DNA of 21,710 nt from Pseudomonadota bacterium (GTDB lineage: Bacteria > Pseudomonadota > Alphaproteobacteria > Caulobacterales > Caulobacteraceae): the NCBI GenBank assembly GCA_023434265.1, contig JAEYTA010000195.1, positions 1-21,710 on the forward strand. The letters run 5' to 3'. A model generated the notes under the pieces. The model did not search any database. It had not been told where the DNA came from and saw nothing but the letters and a program-made list of their open reading frames with translations. The position numbers and the translations under genes are program-made. How positions within the stretch are numbered: position 1 is the first letter of the stretch; the number at the start of each line of letters is the position of its first letter. Positions 1 to 6,225 of this stretch are shown piece by piece.

Positions 1-246
1 GTGCAGCACGAAGCCCGCCGCCGTCGGCTTCCACTCCGGCCCGAGGGCGTCGGTCAGCAGCCACAGGCAGTTGAACACGCGGCAGTCGTCGGGCCGCCCG
101 GCATAGATCGCGCAGCCGCCGGCCTTCGAGAAATGCCGGCACCACTTGCCGGCCGGCTTCTCCAGCGCGGTCACCCCCATGATCTTGCAGCACAGGCCGC
201 AGTCGCCGCAGGACTTGCCCGGGGGCCGGTTCAGGTCTCCGACCAC
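1..246 (-). CDS. YkgJ family cysteine-cluster protein, N-terminal part (runs off the window)
   Basis: The first 82 codons are open to the window edge with no stop. The protein begins with a short leader and then CGDCGLCCK at about residues 14-22, the CxxCxxCC signature of the YkgJ (zinc/iron-chelating) family. Further cysteines follow in WCRHF, GGCAIY and DCRVFNC. Family members are small cytoplasmic proteins thought to bind a metal or Fe-S cluster through these cysteines; their reaction is not known. The chosen start is a GTG that overlaps the end of the upstream VOC gene on the same strand by 16 bases, suggesting translational coupling; other starts inside the VOC gene are possible. The C-terminal part lies outside the window. 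The family call is firm; the start is not. Confidence 0.8.
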   Translation of the reverse strand, partial: MVGDLNRPPGKSCGDCGLCCKIMGVTALEKPAGKWCRHFSKAGGCAIYAGRPDDCRVFNCLWLLTDALGPEWKPTAAGFVLH

Positions 247-569
247 ACCGCCAGCTCGTTGCCCGCCGGGTCGCGGAAGTGGAAGCGCCGCCCGCCGGGG
301 AAGGCGAAGATCGGCTTCACCACCACGCCGCCCGCCGCCTCGACCTTCGCCAGCAGGGCCTCCAGGTCGTGCGCATAGAGCACCGGCAGCGGCGTCCGCG
401 TCGCCTCCGCCTGGGCGTCGAAGCCGCCGTCCAGTCCCTCCGAGAAGGCCGCGTACTCCGGCCCGTAGTCCTGGAAGGTCCAGCCGAAGGCCGCGCCGTA
501 GAAGGCCTTCGACGCCGCCAGCTCGCCGCCGGGCAGTTCGAGATAGTCCAGCTTTCCGTCTTCACGCAT
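231..569 (-). CDS. VOC (glyoxalase/bleomycin-resistance fold) family protein
   Basis: This is a 112-residue single-domain protein with two beta-alpha-beta-beta-beta modules, typical of the vicinal oxygen chelate superfamily. Recognisable parts are LELPGGELAASKAFYGAAFGW near the N-terminus (quoted in part: the ASKAFYGAAFGW helix), the DLEALLAKVEAAGG helix at about 68-81, and the closing strand RFHFRDPAGNELAVW at about 95-109. Members act on small molecules or bind metals, but the substrate cannot be told from sequence. The start is the ATG preceded by an AGGAG ribosome site 8 bases upstream; longer in-frame extensions lack family similarity. It is followed at once by the overlapping YkgJ-type gene, so the two are probably co-transcribed. 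The family assignment is secure and the function is not. Confidence 0.88.
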   Translation of the reverse strand: MREDGKLDYLELPGGELAASKAFYGAAFGWTFQDYGPEYAAFSEGLDGGFDAQAEATRTPLPVLYAHDLEALLAKVEAAGGVVVKPIFAFPGGRRFHFRDPAGNELAVWSET

Positions 570-635
570 CCGTGTCGCTCCTGTCGGATCGCCATCCGGT
601 TTCCGACTTGCCACGACCGCCTCGCCGCGCAAACC

Positions 636-650
636 TGAGAATCGTTCGCA
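636..650. promoter_or_regulatory. Fur-box-like inverted repeat
   Basis: The 15-mer TGAGAATCGTTCGCA matches the 7-1-7 Fur core (TGAGAAT-N-ATTCTCA) perfectly in the left arm and at 5 of 7 bases in the right arm. It lies in the intergenic space between the minus-strand VOC gene and a plus-strand small ORF that has a good ribosome site. Iron regulation is an inference from the motif alone. Confidence 0.4.
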
Positions 651-667
651 TAAACAGGAGTCGACCG

Positions 668-808
668 ATGATCGTCCTGACCACCGGCCGCGACGCCCTG
701 GCCCGAATGATGACGCTGGACGCGGGTTGGCCGCACCACCCGCCACGAGAGTCCCCGAACCCTTCGCCGCCGGCGCCGCCTCGCCGTCCCGACCTCCGCC
801 CGGAATAA
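668..808 (+). CDS. Possible small protein, 46 residues, unknown function
   Basis: A short ORF starts with MIVLTTGRDALARMM and ends in a proline- and arginine-rich tail (HHPPRESPNPSPPAPPRRPD). Its support is a clean AGGAG 8 bases before the ATG and a Fur-box-like repeat 18 bases further upstream. I do not recognise it. It does not look like HemP or the bacterioferritin-associated ferredoxin, two short genes that often follow such boxes. The Pro/Arg tail is what random high-GC sequence also gives, so this may be a chance ORF or the remnant of a decayed gene. It is followed by a repeat cluster and no further plus-strand gene until 3262. Confidence 0.3.
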   Translation: MIVLTTGRDALARMMTLDAGWPHHPPRESPNPSPPAPPRRPDLRPE

Positions 809-870
809 CACCATGACCCGCCCCAACGCCCTCACTCTCGGAGGCGGCGAAGAGTCGTGCCCACTGCTCT

Positions 871-890
871 CCCTCCCCTTCAGGGGAGGG
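871..890. repeat. GC-rich hairpin at the edge of a repeat cluster
   Basis: CCCTCCCC and GGGGAGGG form an 8-bp perfect inverted repeat around TTCA. It leads directly into the tandem repeats at 897-1027. There is no T-tract, so it is not a typical intrinsic terminator. A related CCCTCCCCG/CGGGGAGGG hairpin closes the cluster at 1069-1089, suggesting the whole block is one composite intergenic element. Confidence 0.7.
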
Positions 891-896
891 TGGCCG

Positions 897-1027
897 CGCA
901 GCGGCCGGGTGGGGGCGGCCAGGCGACACGAGCGCTCCCGTCGCAGCGGCCGGGTGGGGGCGGCAAGGCGACACGAGCTCCCGTCGCAGCGGCCGGGTGG
1001 GGGCGGCCAGGCGACACGAGCTCCCGT
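897..1027. repeat. Three tandem copies of a 43-45 bp GC-rich repeat
   Basis: Copies lie at 897-941, 942-984 and 985-1027. Each starts CGCAGCGGCCGGGTGGGGGC, continues GGCCAGGCGACACGAG and ends CTCCCGT. Copy 1 carries two extra bases (GC) before the end and copy 2 has one substitution (CAAGG for CCAGG). The block is non-coding: it lies past the 3' end of the minus-strand thiolase gene and after the possible 46-codon ORF. Its look is that of dispersed REP-like intergenic elements of high-GC alphaproteobacteria; presence elsewhere in the genome cannot be seen here. Confidence 0.85.
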
Positions 1028-1068
1028 CGCCCGGCCCGCCCCACCCCGTCGTCGCTGCGCGCCGACGA

Positions 1069-1089
1069 CCCTCCCCGCGCCGGGGAGGG
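1069..1089 (-). repeat. Hairpin just downstream of the thiolase stop codon
   Basis: CCCTCCCCG and CGGGGAGGG are perfect 9-bp arms around CGC. The hairpin lies 28 bases beyond the stop of the minus-strand acetyl-CoA acetyltransferase gene, where a transcript end is expected. It lacks a U-tract, so it may protect the mRNA 3' end or be just part of the repeat cluster. Confidence 0.55.
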
Positions 1090-1116
1090 ACACGCCCGGT
1101 CTTTGAAGTCCTGACC

Positions 1117-2298
1117 TCAGGCCAGTTCGACGGCCATGGCCACGGCCTCGCCGCCGCCGATGCACAGGCTGGCCACGCCCTTCTTTCCGCCGCGCGCCTT
1201 GAGCGCCGACAGCAGGGTGGCCAGCACCCGCGCGCCCGAGGCGCCGATGGGGTGGCCCAGCGCCGTGGCCCCGCCGTTCACGTTAAGCTTGCCGTGATCG
1301 ATGCCCAGCTCCTGGATGGCGATCATGGCCACCACGGCGAAGGCTTCGTTGACCTCCCACAGGTCGACGTCGTCCACCGACCAGCCCGCCTTCTCGAGCG
1401 CCTTCTTCATCGCCGGCACGGGGGCGGTGGTGAACAGGCCGGGCTCGTGGGCGTGGGCGGCGTGGCTGACCACGCGCGCCACGATCGGCAGGCCCAGCGC
1501 CCTGGCCACGCTCTCGCGGGTCATCACCACGGCGGCGGCGCCGTCCGAGATCGACGAGGCGTTGGCGGCGGTGATCGCCCCGTCCTTGGCGAAGGCCGGC
1601 TTCAGGGTCGGGATCTTGGCCGGGTCGGCCTTGCCGGGCTGCTCGTCCTCGCCGACCACGACCGGCCCCTTGCGGGTCTGCACCTCCACCGGGACGATCT
1701 CGGCGGCGAAGGCGCCCGAGGCGATGGCCGACTTGGCGCGGGTCAGGCTCTCGACCGCATAGGCGTCCATCTGCTCGCGGGTGAACTGGTACTGGCGGGC
1801 GGCGTCCTCGGCGAACACGCCCATGGCCTTGCCCGGCGAATAGGCGTCCTCCAGCCCGTCCATCATCATCGAATCGACGATGACGTCGTGGCCGATGCGG
1901 GCCCCGCCGCGGTGCTTGGCCATCACGTACGGCGCGCCGGTCATCGACTCCATGCCGCCGGCCACGATCACGTCGGCGGTGCCGGCCTTCAGCGCATCGT
2001 GCGCCATCATCGCCGCCTGCAGGCCCGAGCCGCACATCTTGTTGACCGTGGTCGCCTCGACGTGGCGGCCCAGCCCGGCGCCGATCGCCGCCTGCCGCGC
2101 CGGCGCCTGGCCGAGACCCGCCGGCAGCACGCAGCCCATGAAGATCTGCTCGACCTTCTCCGGATCGACCCCGGCCCGCTCGACCGCCGCCTTCACCGCC
2201 GTCGCGCCCAGCTCGGTGGCCTTGACGCCCGACAGGGCGCCCTGGAAGCCGCCCATCGGCGTGCGGGCGAAGGAGCAGATGACGACGGGATCGGACAT
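1117..2298 (-). CDS. Acetyl-CoA acetyltransferase (thiolase II family)
   Basis: A 393-residue thiolase that condenses two acetyl-CoA to acetoacetyl-CoA or runs the reverse thiolysis, in the cytosol. The nucleophilic cysteine is Cys89 in VNKMCGSG, exactly where PhaA/AtoB-type enzymes have it. The His motif is NVNGGATALGHPIGASGAR and the second catalytic cysteine lies in CIGGGEAVAMAVE near the C-terminus. Length matches the biosynthetic thiolase family. The ATG at 2298 has GAGGA about 9 bases upstream; a TTG 18 bases earlier is possible but lacks such a site. There is no phaB or hydroxyacyl-CoA dehydrogenase beside it, so whether it serves polyhydroxybutyrate synthesis, ketone or fatty-acid use is open. 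A 15-bp palindrome lies upstream at 2356-2370. Confidence 0.95.
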   Translation of the reverse strand: MSDPVVICSFARTPMGGFQGALSGVKATELGATAVKAAVERAGVDPEKVEQIFMGCVLPAGLGQAPARQAAIGAGLGRHVEATTVNKMCGSGLQAAMMAHDALKAGTADVIVAGGMESMTGAPYVMAKHRGGARIGHDVIVDSMMMDGLEDAYSPGKAMGVFAEDAARQYQFTREQMDAYAVESLTRAKSAIASGAFAAEIVPVEVQTRKGPVVVGEDEQPGKADPAKIPTLKPAFAKDGAITAANASSISDGAAAVVMTRESVARALGLPIVARVVSHAAHAHEPGLFTTAPVPAMKKALEKAGWSVDDVDLWEVNEAFAVVAMIAIQELGIDHGKLNVNGGATALGHPIGASGARVLATLLSALKARGGKKGVASLCIGGGEAVAMAVELA

Positions 2299-2355
2299 GG
2301 GAGCATCCTCAAACAAAACGTTCGGCCGGTTAGATCGTCCCTTTCCGCCGCGGGT

Positions 2356-2370
2356 GCAAGAGACTCTTGC
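2356..2370. promoter_or_regulatory. 15-bp palindrome upstream of the thiolase gene
   Basis: GCAAGAGACTCTTGC is a perfect odd palindrome (7-bp arms around one base), 57 bases before the thiolase start and just after the ygfZ stop. It could be an operator for a dimeric regulator. It includes a GANTC (GACTC) methylation-type site. No U-tract follows on the minus strand, so it is a poor terminator for ygfZ. Confidence 0.4.
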
Positions 2371-2382
2371 CGCAGTGCAACA

Positions 2383-3186
2383 TCAGTCCGCGGCGGGAAA
2401 CCAGTCCGGCCGCGCCGCCCGCGCCGGCCGGCCGTCGACCGTCAGTTCGCCGACCAGCCGGTCCAGCCGCAGCAGGGCCATGGCCGCCCCCTCGCGCCCG
2501 GTCAGCGCTTCGCCGGCGCGCAGTTCGCCGTTCAGCACCTCGGCCCCGAAGGCCGGCGGCGGCCCCTCGAAGGCGATCGGCAGCATGCGGTTGCGGATCG
2601 TCCCCCGCCGCTTCATCCGCGAGGTCGTCTCCTGCCCGACGAAACAGCCCTTGGCGAAGTCGATGCCGTTCAGCAGGTCGAAGTTCGCCTCGATCGGATA
2701 GGTCCTGTCCGCGACGGCGTCCGCCGCCGGATCGGGCACGCCCAGCGCCAGTCGGTGGGCCTGGAACTCGTCCTCGGTCGCGTTCGCCCGAACCTCGCCG
2801 CCGTAGCGCCGCCCGCCCAGCGCCGCCAACCGCGGGTCGGCGACGAAACCCTCGGCCAGCCCGTCCCAGCAGGCGAACACCGTCTCGTCGGCCGGGGCGA
2901 TCTCCACCTGCGCCCGCAGCCGGTACATGGTCAGTCGCTGCAGCAGCGCCTCGCGCCGCTCCGCCGCCACGTCCAGCAGCACCCCGTCCGCCTCGCCGAT
3001 CAGGAACAGGTCGAACAGCAGCCGCCCGGGCGGGGAGAGCAGGGCCCCGAACCGCAGCTCGCCCGCCGCCAGCGTCTCCACGTCCCGGGTCAGCAGGTTG
3101 TGCAGGAAGGGGCGGGCGTCCGGTCCGCCGACCCTCACGAGGGCGCGGCTGTCGAGGCGGGCGAGGCGGGGCGTCATGGCTCCCAT
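2383..3186 (-). CDS. ygfZ: YgfZ/GcvT-type folate-binding protein (CAF17-like)
   Basis: A 267-residue protein of the aminomethyltransferase fold that uses tetrahydrofolate and helps assemble or repair some Fe-S enzymes. The family signature KGCFVGQE is at about 179-186 (FAKGCFVGQETTSRM), with the conserved cysteine present. The N-terminal part reads LDSRALVRVGGPDARPFLHN, typical of the folate-binding domain, and LLSPPGRLLFDLFL follows at about 49-63. Two starts are possible, at 3186 or at the internal ATG at 3177; the second has GGAG but only two bases away, so I keep the longer one. It is transcribed away from the glycosyltransferase gene. An erpA gene elsewhere in the window belongs to the same Fe-S pathway but is not linked to it. 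Confidence 0.92.
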   Translation of the reverse strand: MGAMTPRLARLDSRALVRVGGPDARPFLHNLLTRDVETLAAGELRFGALLSPPGRLLFDLFLIGEADGVLLDVAAERREALLQRLTMYRLRAQVEIAPADETVFACWDGLAEGFVADPRLAALGGRRYGGEVRANATEDEFQAHRLALGVPDPAADAVADRTYPIEANFDLLNGIDFAKGCFVGQETTSRMKRRGTIRNRMLPIAFEGPPPAFGAEVLNGELRAGEALTGREGAAMALLRLDRLVGELTVDGRPARAARPDWFPAAD

Positions 3187-3261
3187 CTAGGGGCCCGACG
3201 GCCTGTGGACCATCCCCGCCGAACGCCTGCTGCGCCGCGAGAATCCGTATACGCTCCTGTC

Positions 3262-4227
3262 ATGGCGGCCCGCTTCCCCATCCTCTACCTCGCCGAGGCC
3301 GATCCCGAGGAGGCGATCCTCTCCTCGGGCGCGCTCGCCTACCTGGTCGAGGCCATGCCGCAGGCGAGCTTCACCGTGGTCGGCTCCCCCGCCAGCGCCC
3401 CCCTGTTCGCCGACACCCCGCGCCTCGACCGCCTGATCGTGCTGGAGAAGGAGGGTCGCCTCGACTGGCTCGGCCTGTGGAACCAGGTCCGCGCCACGAA
3501 ATGGGGTCTGGTCGTCGACCTGCGCGGCAGCCGCTTCTCCGACAAGCTCAAGCGCCAGAAGCGGGCCGTGCGCGGCGAGGACGAGCCCGGCGTGCACAAG
3601 GTCGAACTGGCCGCCCGCGTGCTCCAGCTCGACGAAATCCCGCCGCCGCGCCTTCACGTCTCCGAGACGACCCGCGCCCAGGTCGACCGGCTGATCCCCC
3701 ACGACGACGCGCCTCTGCTGGCTATCGCCCCCGGCGCCGACTGGATGGGCAAGCAGTGGCCGGCCGAGCGCTACGCCACCCTCGCCGCCAACCTGACCGG
3801 CCCGGACGGCCCGCTCGCCGGCGCGCGGGTGCTGGTCGTCGGCGAGGAGGCCGACCGAGACGCGGCCCACCTGATCCGTCTGGCCATGCCCCGCGGCCGC
3901 ACTCTCGAACTGCAGGGCCGACTGTCGCCGCTCCAGATCGTCGCCGCCCTGCAGAGGGCGGACCTCTACCTCGGCGGCGACTCGCTCTGGACCCACCTCG
4001 CCACCGCCGCCGGCGCCCCTGTCGTCGCCGCCTTCGGTCCTTCCGACGACGCCGTGCGCGGTCCATGGGGCGGGATCGCTGTGCGCGGCCCCCGCTCGGT
4101 CGCGGAGTTCCGCAAGATCGATCCCGGCCTCAACCAGGCCATCCAGCACATGAACGAGGTGCCGGCCGACCGCGTCCTCAAGGCCGCTCGCAAACTGCTG
4201 GCCGAGCGCGTAAACGCCGGGACATGA
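3262..4227 (+). CDS. Glycosyltransferase family 9 (heptosyltransferase-like)
   Basis: A 321-residue protein resembling ADP-heptose:LPS heptosyltransferases, GT-B fold enzymes that add sugars to the LPS core on the inner face of the inner membrane. The N-terminal domain ends around VVDLRGSRFSDKLKRQKRAV at 84-103. The C-terminal nucleotide-sugar domain shows IAPGADWMGKQWPAERY at about 155-171 and GGDSLWTHLATAAGAPVV at about 238-255, the family's conserved acceptor/donor-site region. The donor sugar is not determined. The start is chosen at the ATG where similarity begins; the reading frame stays open far upstream but that part has no protein character. There is no clear Shine-Dalgarno site. It overlaps pyrC by ATGA and is probably co-transcribed with it. 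Confidence 0.9.
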   Translation: MAARFPILYLAEADPEEAILSSGALAYLVEAMPQASFTVVGSPASAPLFADTPRLDRLIVLEKEGRLDWLGLWNQVRATKWGLVVDLRGSRFSDKLKRQKRAVRGEDEPGVHKVELAARVLQLDEIPPPRLHVSETTRAQVDRLIPHDDAPLLAIAPGADWMGKQWPAERYATLAANLTGPDGPLAGARVLVVGEEADRDAAHLIRLAMPRGRTLELQGRLSPLQIVAALQRADLYLGGDSLWTHLATAAGAPVVAAFGPSDDAVRGPWGGIAVRGPRSVAEFRKIDPGLNQAIQHMNEVPADRVLKAARKLLAERVNAGT

Positions 4228-5555
4228 CCCGGACATACGACCTGATCGTTCGCGGCGGCGACGTCGCCAACCACGCCGGCCACGGCAGGGCCGACGTCGG
4301 CGTCATCGACGGCCGCATCGCCTTCATCGGCGACCTGTCCCACGCTTCGGCCGGCGAGACATTCGACGCTTCTGGCCTGACCGTCCTCCCCGGCGTCATC
4401 GACACCCAGGTGCATTTCCGCGAGCCGGGCCTGGAATGGAAGGAAGACCTCGAGACCGGCTCCCGCGCCGCCGCCCTGGGCGGGGTCACCGCCGTGTTCG
4501 AGATGCCGAACACCGAGCCCAACACCACCGACCCGGATGCGCTGCAGGACAAGCTGGACCGGGCCCGCGACCGGATGTGGACCGACCACGCCTTCTACAT
4601 CGGCGGCACGCATGAGAACGCGCGGATCCTCGGCGAGCTGGAGCGGCTGCCGGGCTGCTGCGGGGTCAAGGTGTTCATGGGCGCCTCGACCGGCACCCTG
4701 CTGGTCGCCGATGACGACGGGGTGCGCGAGGTACTTTCGCACGTTAAGCGCCGGGCCACCTTCCATTCCGAGGACGAATACCGCCTCGCCGAGCGCCGCC
4801 CGCTGGCCCGCGCCGGCGACTGGACCAGCCACCCGGAAGTGCGCGACCCCGAGAGCGCCATCATGTCGACCCGCCGCCTCGTGCGGCTGGCGCAGGAGAC
4901 CGGCGCCCGCATCCACGTGCTGCACGTCACCACCGCGGAGGAGATCGACTTCCTCGCCCACCACAAGGACGTCGCCACCGTCGAGCTCACCCCCCAGCAC
5001 CTGACCCTCGACGGCGACGAGGCCTACGCGCGGCTCAAGGGCCTCGCCCAGATGAACCCGCCGATCCGCGGGCGCGAGCACATCGCCGGCCTGTGGCGCG
5101 GCATCGAGCAGGGCGTCGCCGACGTGCTGGGCTCCGACCACGCCCCGCACACGCTCGAGGAGAAGGCCAGGCCCTATCCGGCCTCGCCCTCCGGCATGCC
5201 CGGGGTGCAGACTCTCGTCCCCGTCATGCTCACCCACGTGGCCAACGGGCGCCTGACTCTCGACCGCTTCATCGACCTGACCAGCCACGGCGCCAACCGC
5301 GTCTTCGGCATCGCCGGCAAGGGCCGCATGGCCGAGGGCTACGACGCCGACCTGACCATCGTCGACCTGAAGGCGAAGCACGTGCTGAGGCACGCGGACA
5401 TGGCCACCCGCTCCGCCTGGACCCCCTTCGACGGCATGGAATGCACCGGCAAGGCCATGGCCACCCTCGTCCGGGGTCGGGTGGTGATGCGCGACGGAGA
5501 GCTGCAGGGGACAGCGCACGGGCGCCCGGTGCGCTTCCAGGAGACCCTGGCCTGA
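4224..5555 (+). CDS. pyrC: Dihydroorotase, class I-like
   Basis: A 443-residue amidohydrolase that closes N-carbamoyl-aspartate to dihydroorotate, the third step of pyrimidine synthesis. The metal region DTQVHFREPG is at 60-69, the likely carboxylated lysine is Lys149 in GVKVFMGAS, further ligands are His181 (FHSEDE) and the His231/His234 pair, and the catalytic Asp305 lies in GSDHAPHT. The first histidine of the usual HxH is Gln62; to my knowledge this DxQVHFREPG form is shared by a recognised bacterial subgroup (including Bacteroidetes enzymes), so activity is still likely. The ATGA overlap with the glycosyltransferase gene indicates coupling. No carbamoyl-aspartate transferase gene (pyrB) is adjacent. 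Family call is firm; an allantoinase or hydantoinase role is less likely given the REPG motif. Confidence 0.93.
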   Translation: MTRTYDLIVRGGDVANHAGHGRADVGVIDGRIAFIGDLSHASAGETFDASGLTVLPGVIDTQVHFREPGLEWKEDLETGSRAAALGGVTAVFEMPNTEPNTTDPDALQDKLDRARDRMWTDHAFYIGGTHENARILGELERLPGCCGVKVFMGASTGTLLVADDDGVREVLSHVKRRATFHSEDEYRLAERRPLARAGDWTSHPEVRDPESAIMSTRRLVRLAQETGARIHVLHVTTAEEIDFLAHHKDVATVELTPQHLTLDGDEAYARLKGLAQMNPPIRGREHIAGLWRGIEQGVADVLGSDHAPHTLEEKARPYPASPSGMPGVQTLVPVMLTHVANGRLTLDRFIDLTSHGANRVFGIAGKGRMAEGYDADLTIVDLKAKHVLRHADMATRSAWTPFDGMECTGKAMATLVRGRVVMRDGELQGTAHGRPVRFQETLA

Positions 5556-5590
5556 CGGGAACCTCCTGACTCCCCGGCGATTCCGTCAGG
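5551..5590. repeat. 8-bp inverted repeat over the pyrC stop codon
   Basis: CCTGACGG at 5551-5558 (including the TGA stop) and CCGTCAGG at 5583-5590 are perfect complements 24 bases apart. It could form a weak stem between pyrC and the next small gene. Two GANTC sites (5568-5572 and 5579-5583) lie in the loop. There is no T-tract. Confidence 0.4.
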
Positions 5591-5606
5591 GCGAAAGGAG
5601 CTTCCC

Positions 5607-5786
5607 ATGAGCAAGCGCGAACTGATCGAGCCCAACCCCGGCGACAAGCGTTACGCCCGCCGCGACGACGAGGGCCGCTTCACCGAGATGGACGACGTCG
5701 GCCGCTCGCTGGCGCAGGACCAGAAGCGTCAGGCGAAGCACGAGGCTCCGAAAGGGCAGGGCGACCGCGGCGACCGCCGGAACTAG
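5607..5786 (+). CDS. Conserved small hydrophilic protein, 59 residues
   Basis: A short, highly charged protein: MSKRELIEPNPGDKRYARRD, then DEGRFTEMDDVGRSLAQDQK and a basic, Gly-rich end (KGQGDRGDRRN). The start is strongly supported by AAAGGAG six bases upstream. The pattern MSKRELI...GDKRY.RRD..G.F.E.DDVGRSL..D is one I recall from many alphaproteobacterial hypothetical proteins; no function is known to me. It has no membrane segment or signal peptide and is likely disordered and cytoplasmic. It lies 51 bases after pyrC and converges with erpA so closely that both stop codons share the CTAG at 5783-5786. Confidence 0.85.
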   Translation: MSKRELIEPNPGDKRYARRDDEGRFTEMDDVGRSLAQDQKRQAKHEAPKGQGDRGDRRN

Positions 5787-6160
5787 ATCGAGAAGCTGAC
5801 CCCGCAGCCGCAGCTGGAGGCGGCGTTCGGGTTGCGCACCACGAACTGGGCGCCCGACAGGTCGTCGACGAAGGCGATCTCGGAGCCCTTCAGGAACGGG
5901 AGGCTGACCGGGTCGACCAGCGCCGCCTGTCCGTCCGTCTCGATGCGGATGTCGTCGGCCTCGGCCGTCTCGACGAGGTCGAAGTGGTACTGGAAACCGG
6001 AGCAGCCGCCGCCGTCCACGGCGACGCGCAGCATCATCGGCCGGCCCTCGGCCTCGCCCAGCTTCGCCAGTCGCCGCGCGGCGCTTTGGGCCAGGGTCAG
6101 GCCATGCCCGCCGGAGGCCGGCGAGATCTCGAAGGAGGGGGCGGATTGGACGGTGCTCAC
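5783..6160 (-). CDS. erpA: Iron-sulfur cluster insertion protein ErpA (A-type carrier)
   Basis: A 125-residue A-type Fe-S carrier that passes clusters from the scaffold to target apoproteins. The three cluster ligands are present: Cys53 in GGGCSGFQYHF and Cys117/Cys119 in NPNAASSCGCGVSFSI. The GGGCSGFQY and NPNA.S.CGCG..FSI forms fit ErpA better than IscA or SufA. The N-terminal 20 residues are a poorly conserved extension. The start is a GTG with no clear Shine-Dalgarno site; a promoter-like pair (6166-6195) would place the transcript start at or very near it, so a leaderless message is possible. It diverges from dgt, as is common in alphaproteobacteria to my knowledge, and converges on the 59-residue gene. 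Confidence 0.95.
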   Translation of the reverse strand: MSTVQSAPSFEISPASGGHGLTLAQSAARRLAKLGEAEGRPMMLRVAVDGGGCSGFQYHFDLVETAEADDIRIETDGQAALVDPVSLPFLKGSEIAFVDDLSGAQFVVRNPNAASSCGCGVSFSI

Positions 6161-6165
6161 GCGGC

Positions 6166-6195
6166 TCTATATGAGGCGGACCCGGCCGTTCGCAA
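6166..6195 (-). promoter_or_regulatory. Promoter-like element for erpA
   Basis: Read on the minus strand, TTGCGA (6195-6190), an 18-base spacer and TATAGA (6171-6166) make a sigma-70-like promoter. The expected transcript start is at or within a base or two of the GTG of erpA, which has no ribosome site. No experiment supports it here. Confidence 0.45.
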
Positions 6196-6225
6196 AGGGC
6201 CGCCTCCAGCCATGAGCCGCCGACG

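Noticed and set aside
897..1027. CRISPR array suspected from regular 43-bp repeats
   Set aside because: The copies abut with no unique spacers, and no cas gene is present.
997..3261. Long upstream extension of the glycosyltransferase frame, antisense to the thiolase and ygfZ genes
   Set aside because: The frame is open only by composition; protein similarity begins at the ATG at 3262.
3966..5519. A 517-codon open frame antisense to pyrC and the glycosyltransferase gene
   Set aside because: It covers two well-supported genes on the other strand and has the same antisense composition bias; no ribosome site or motif.
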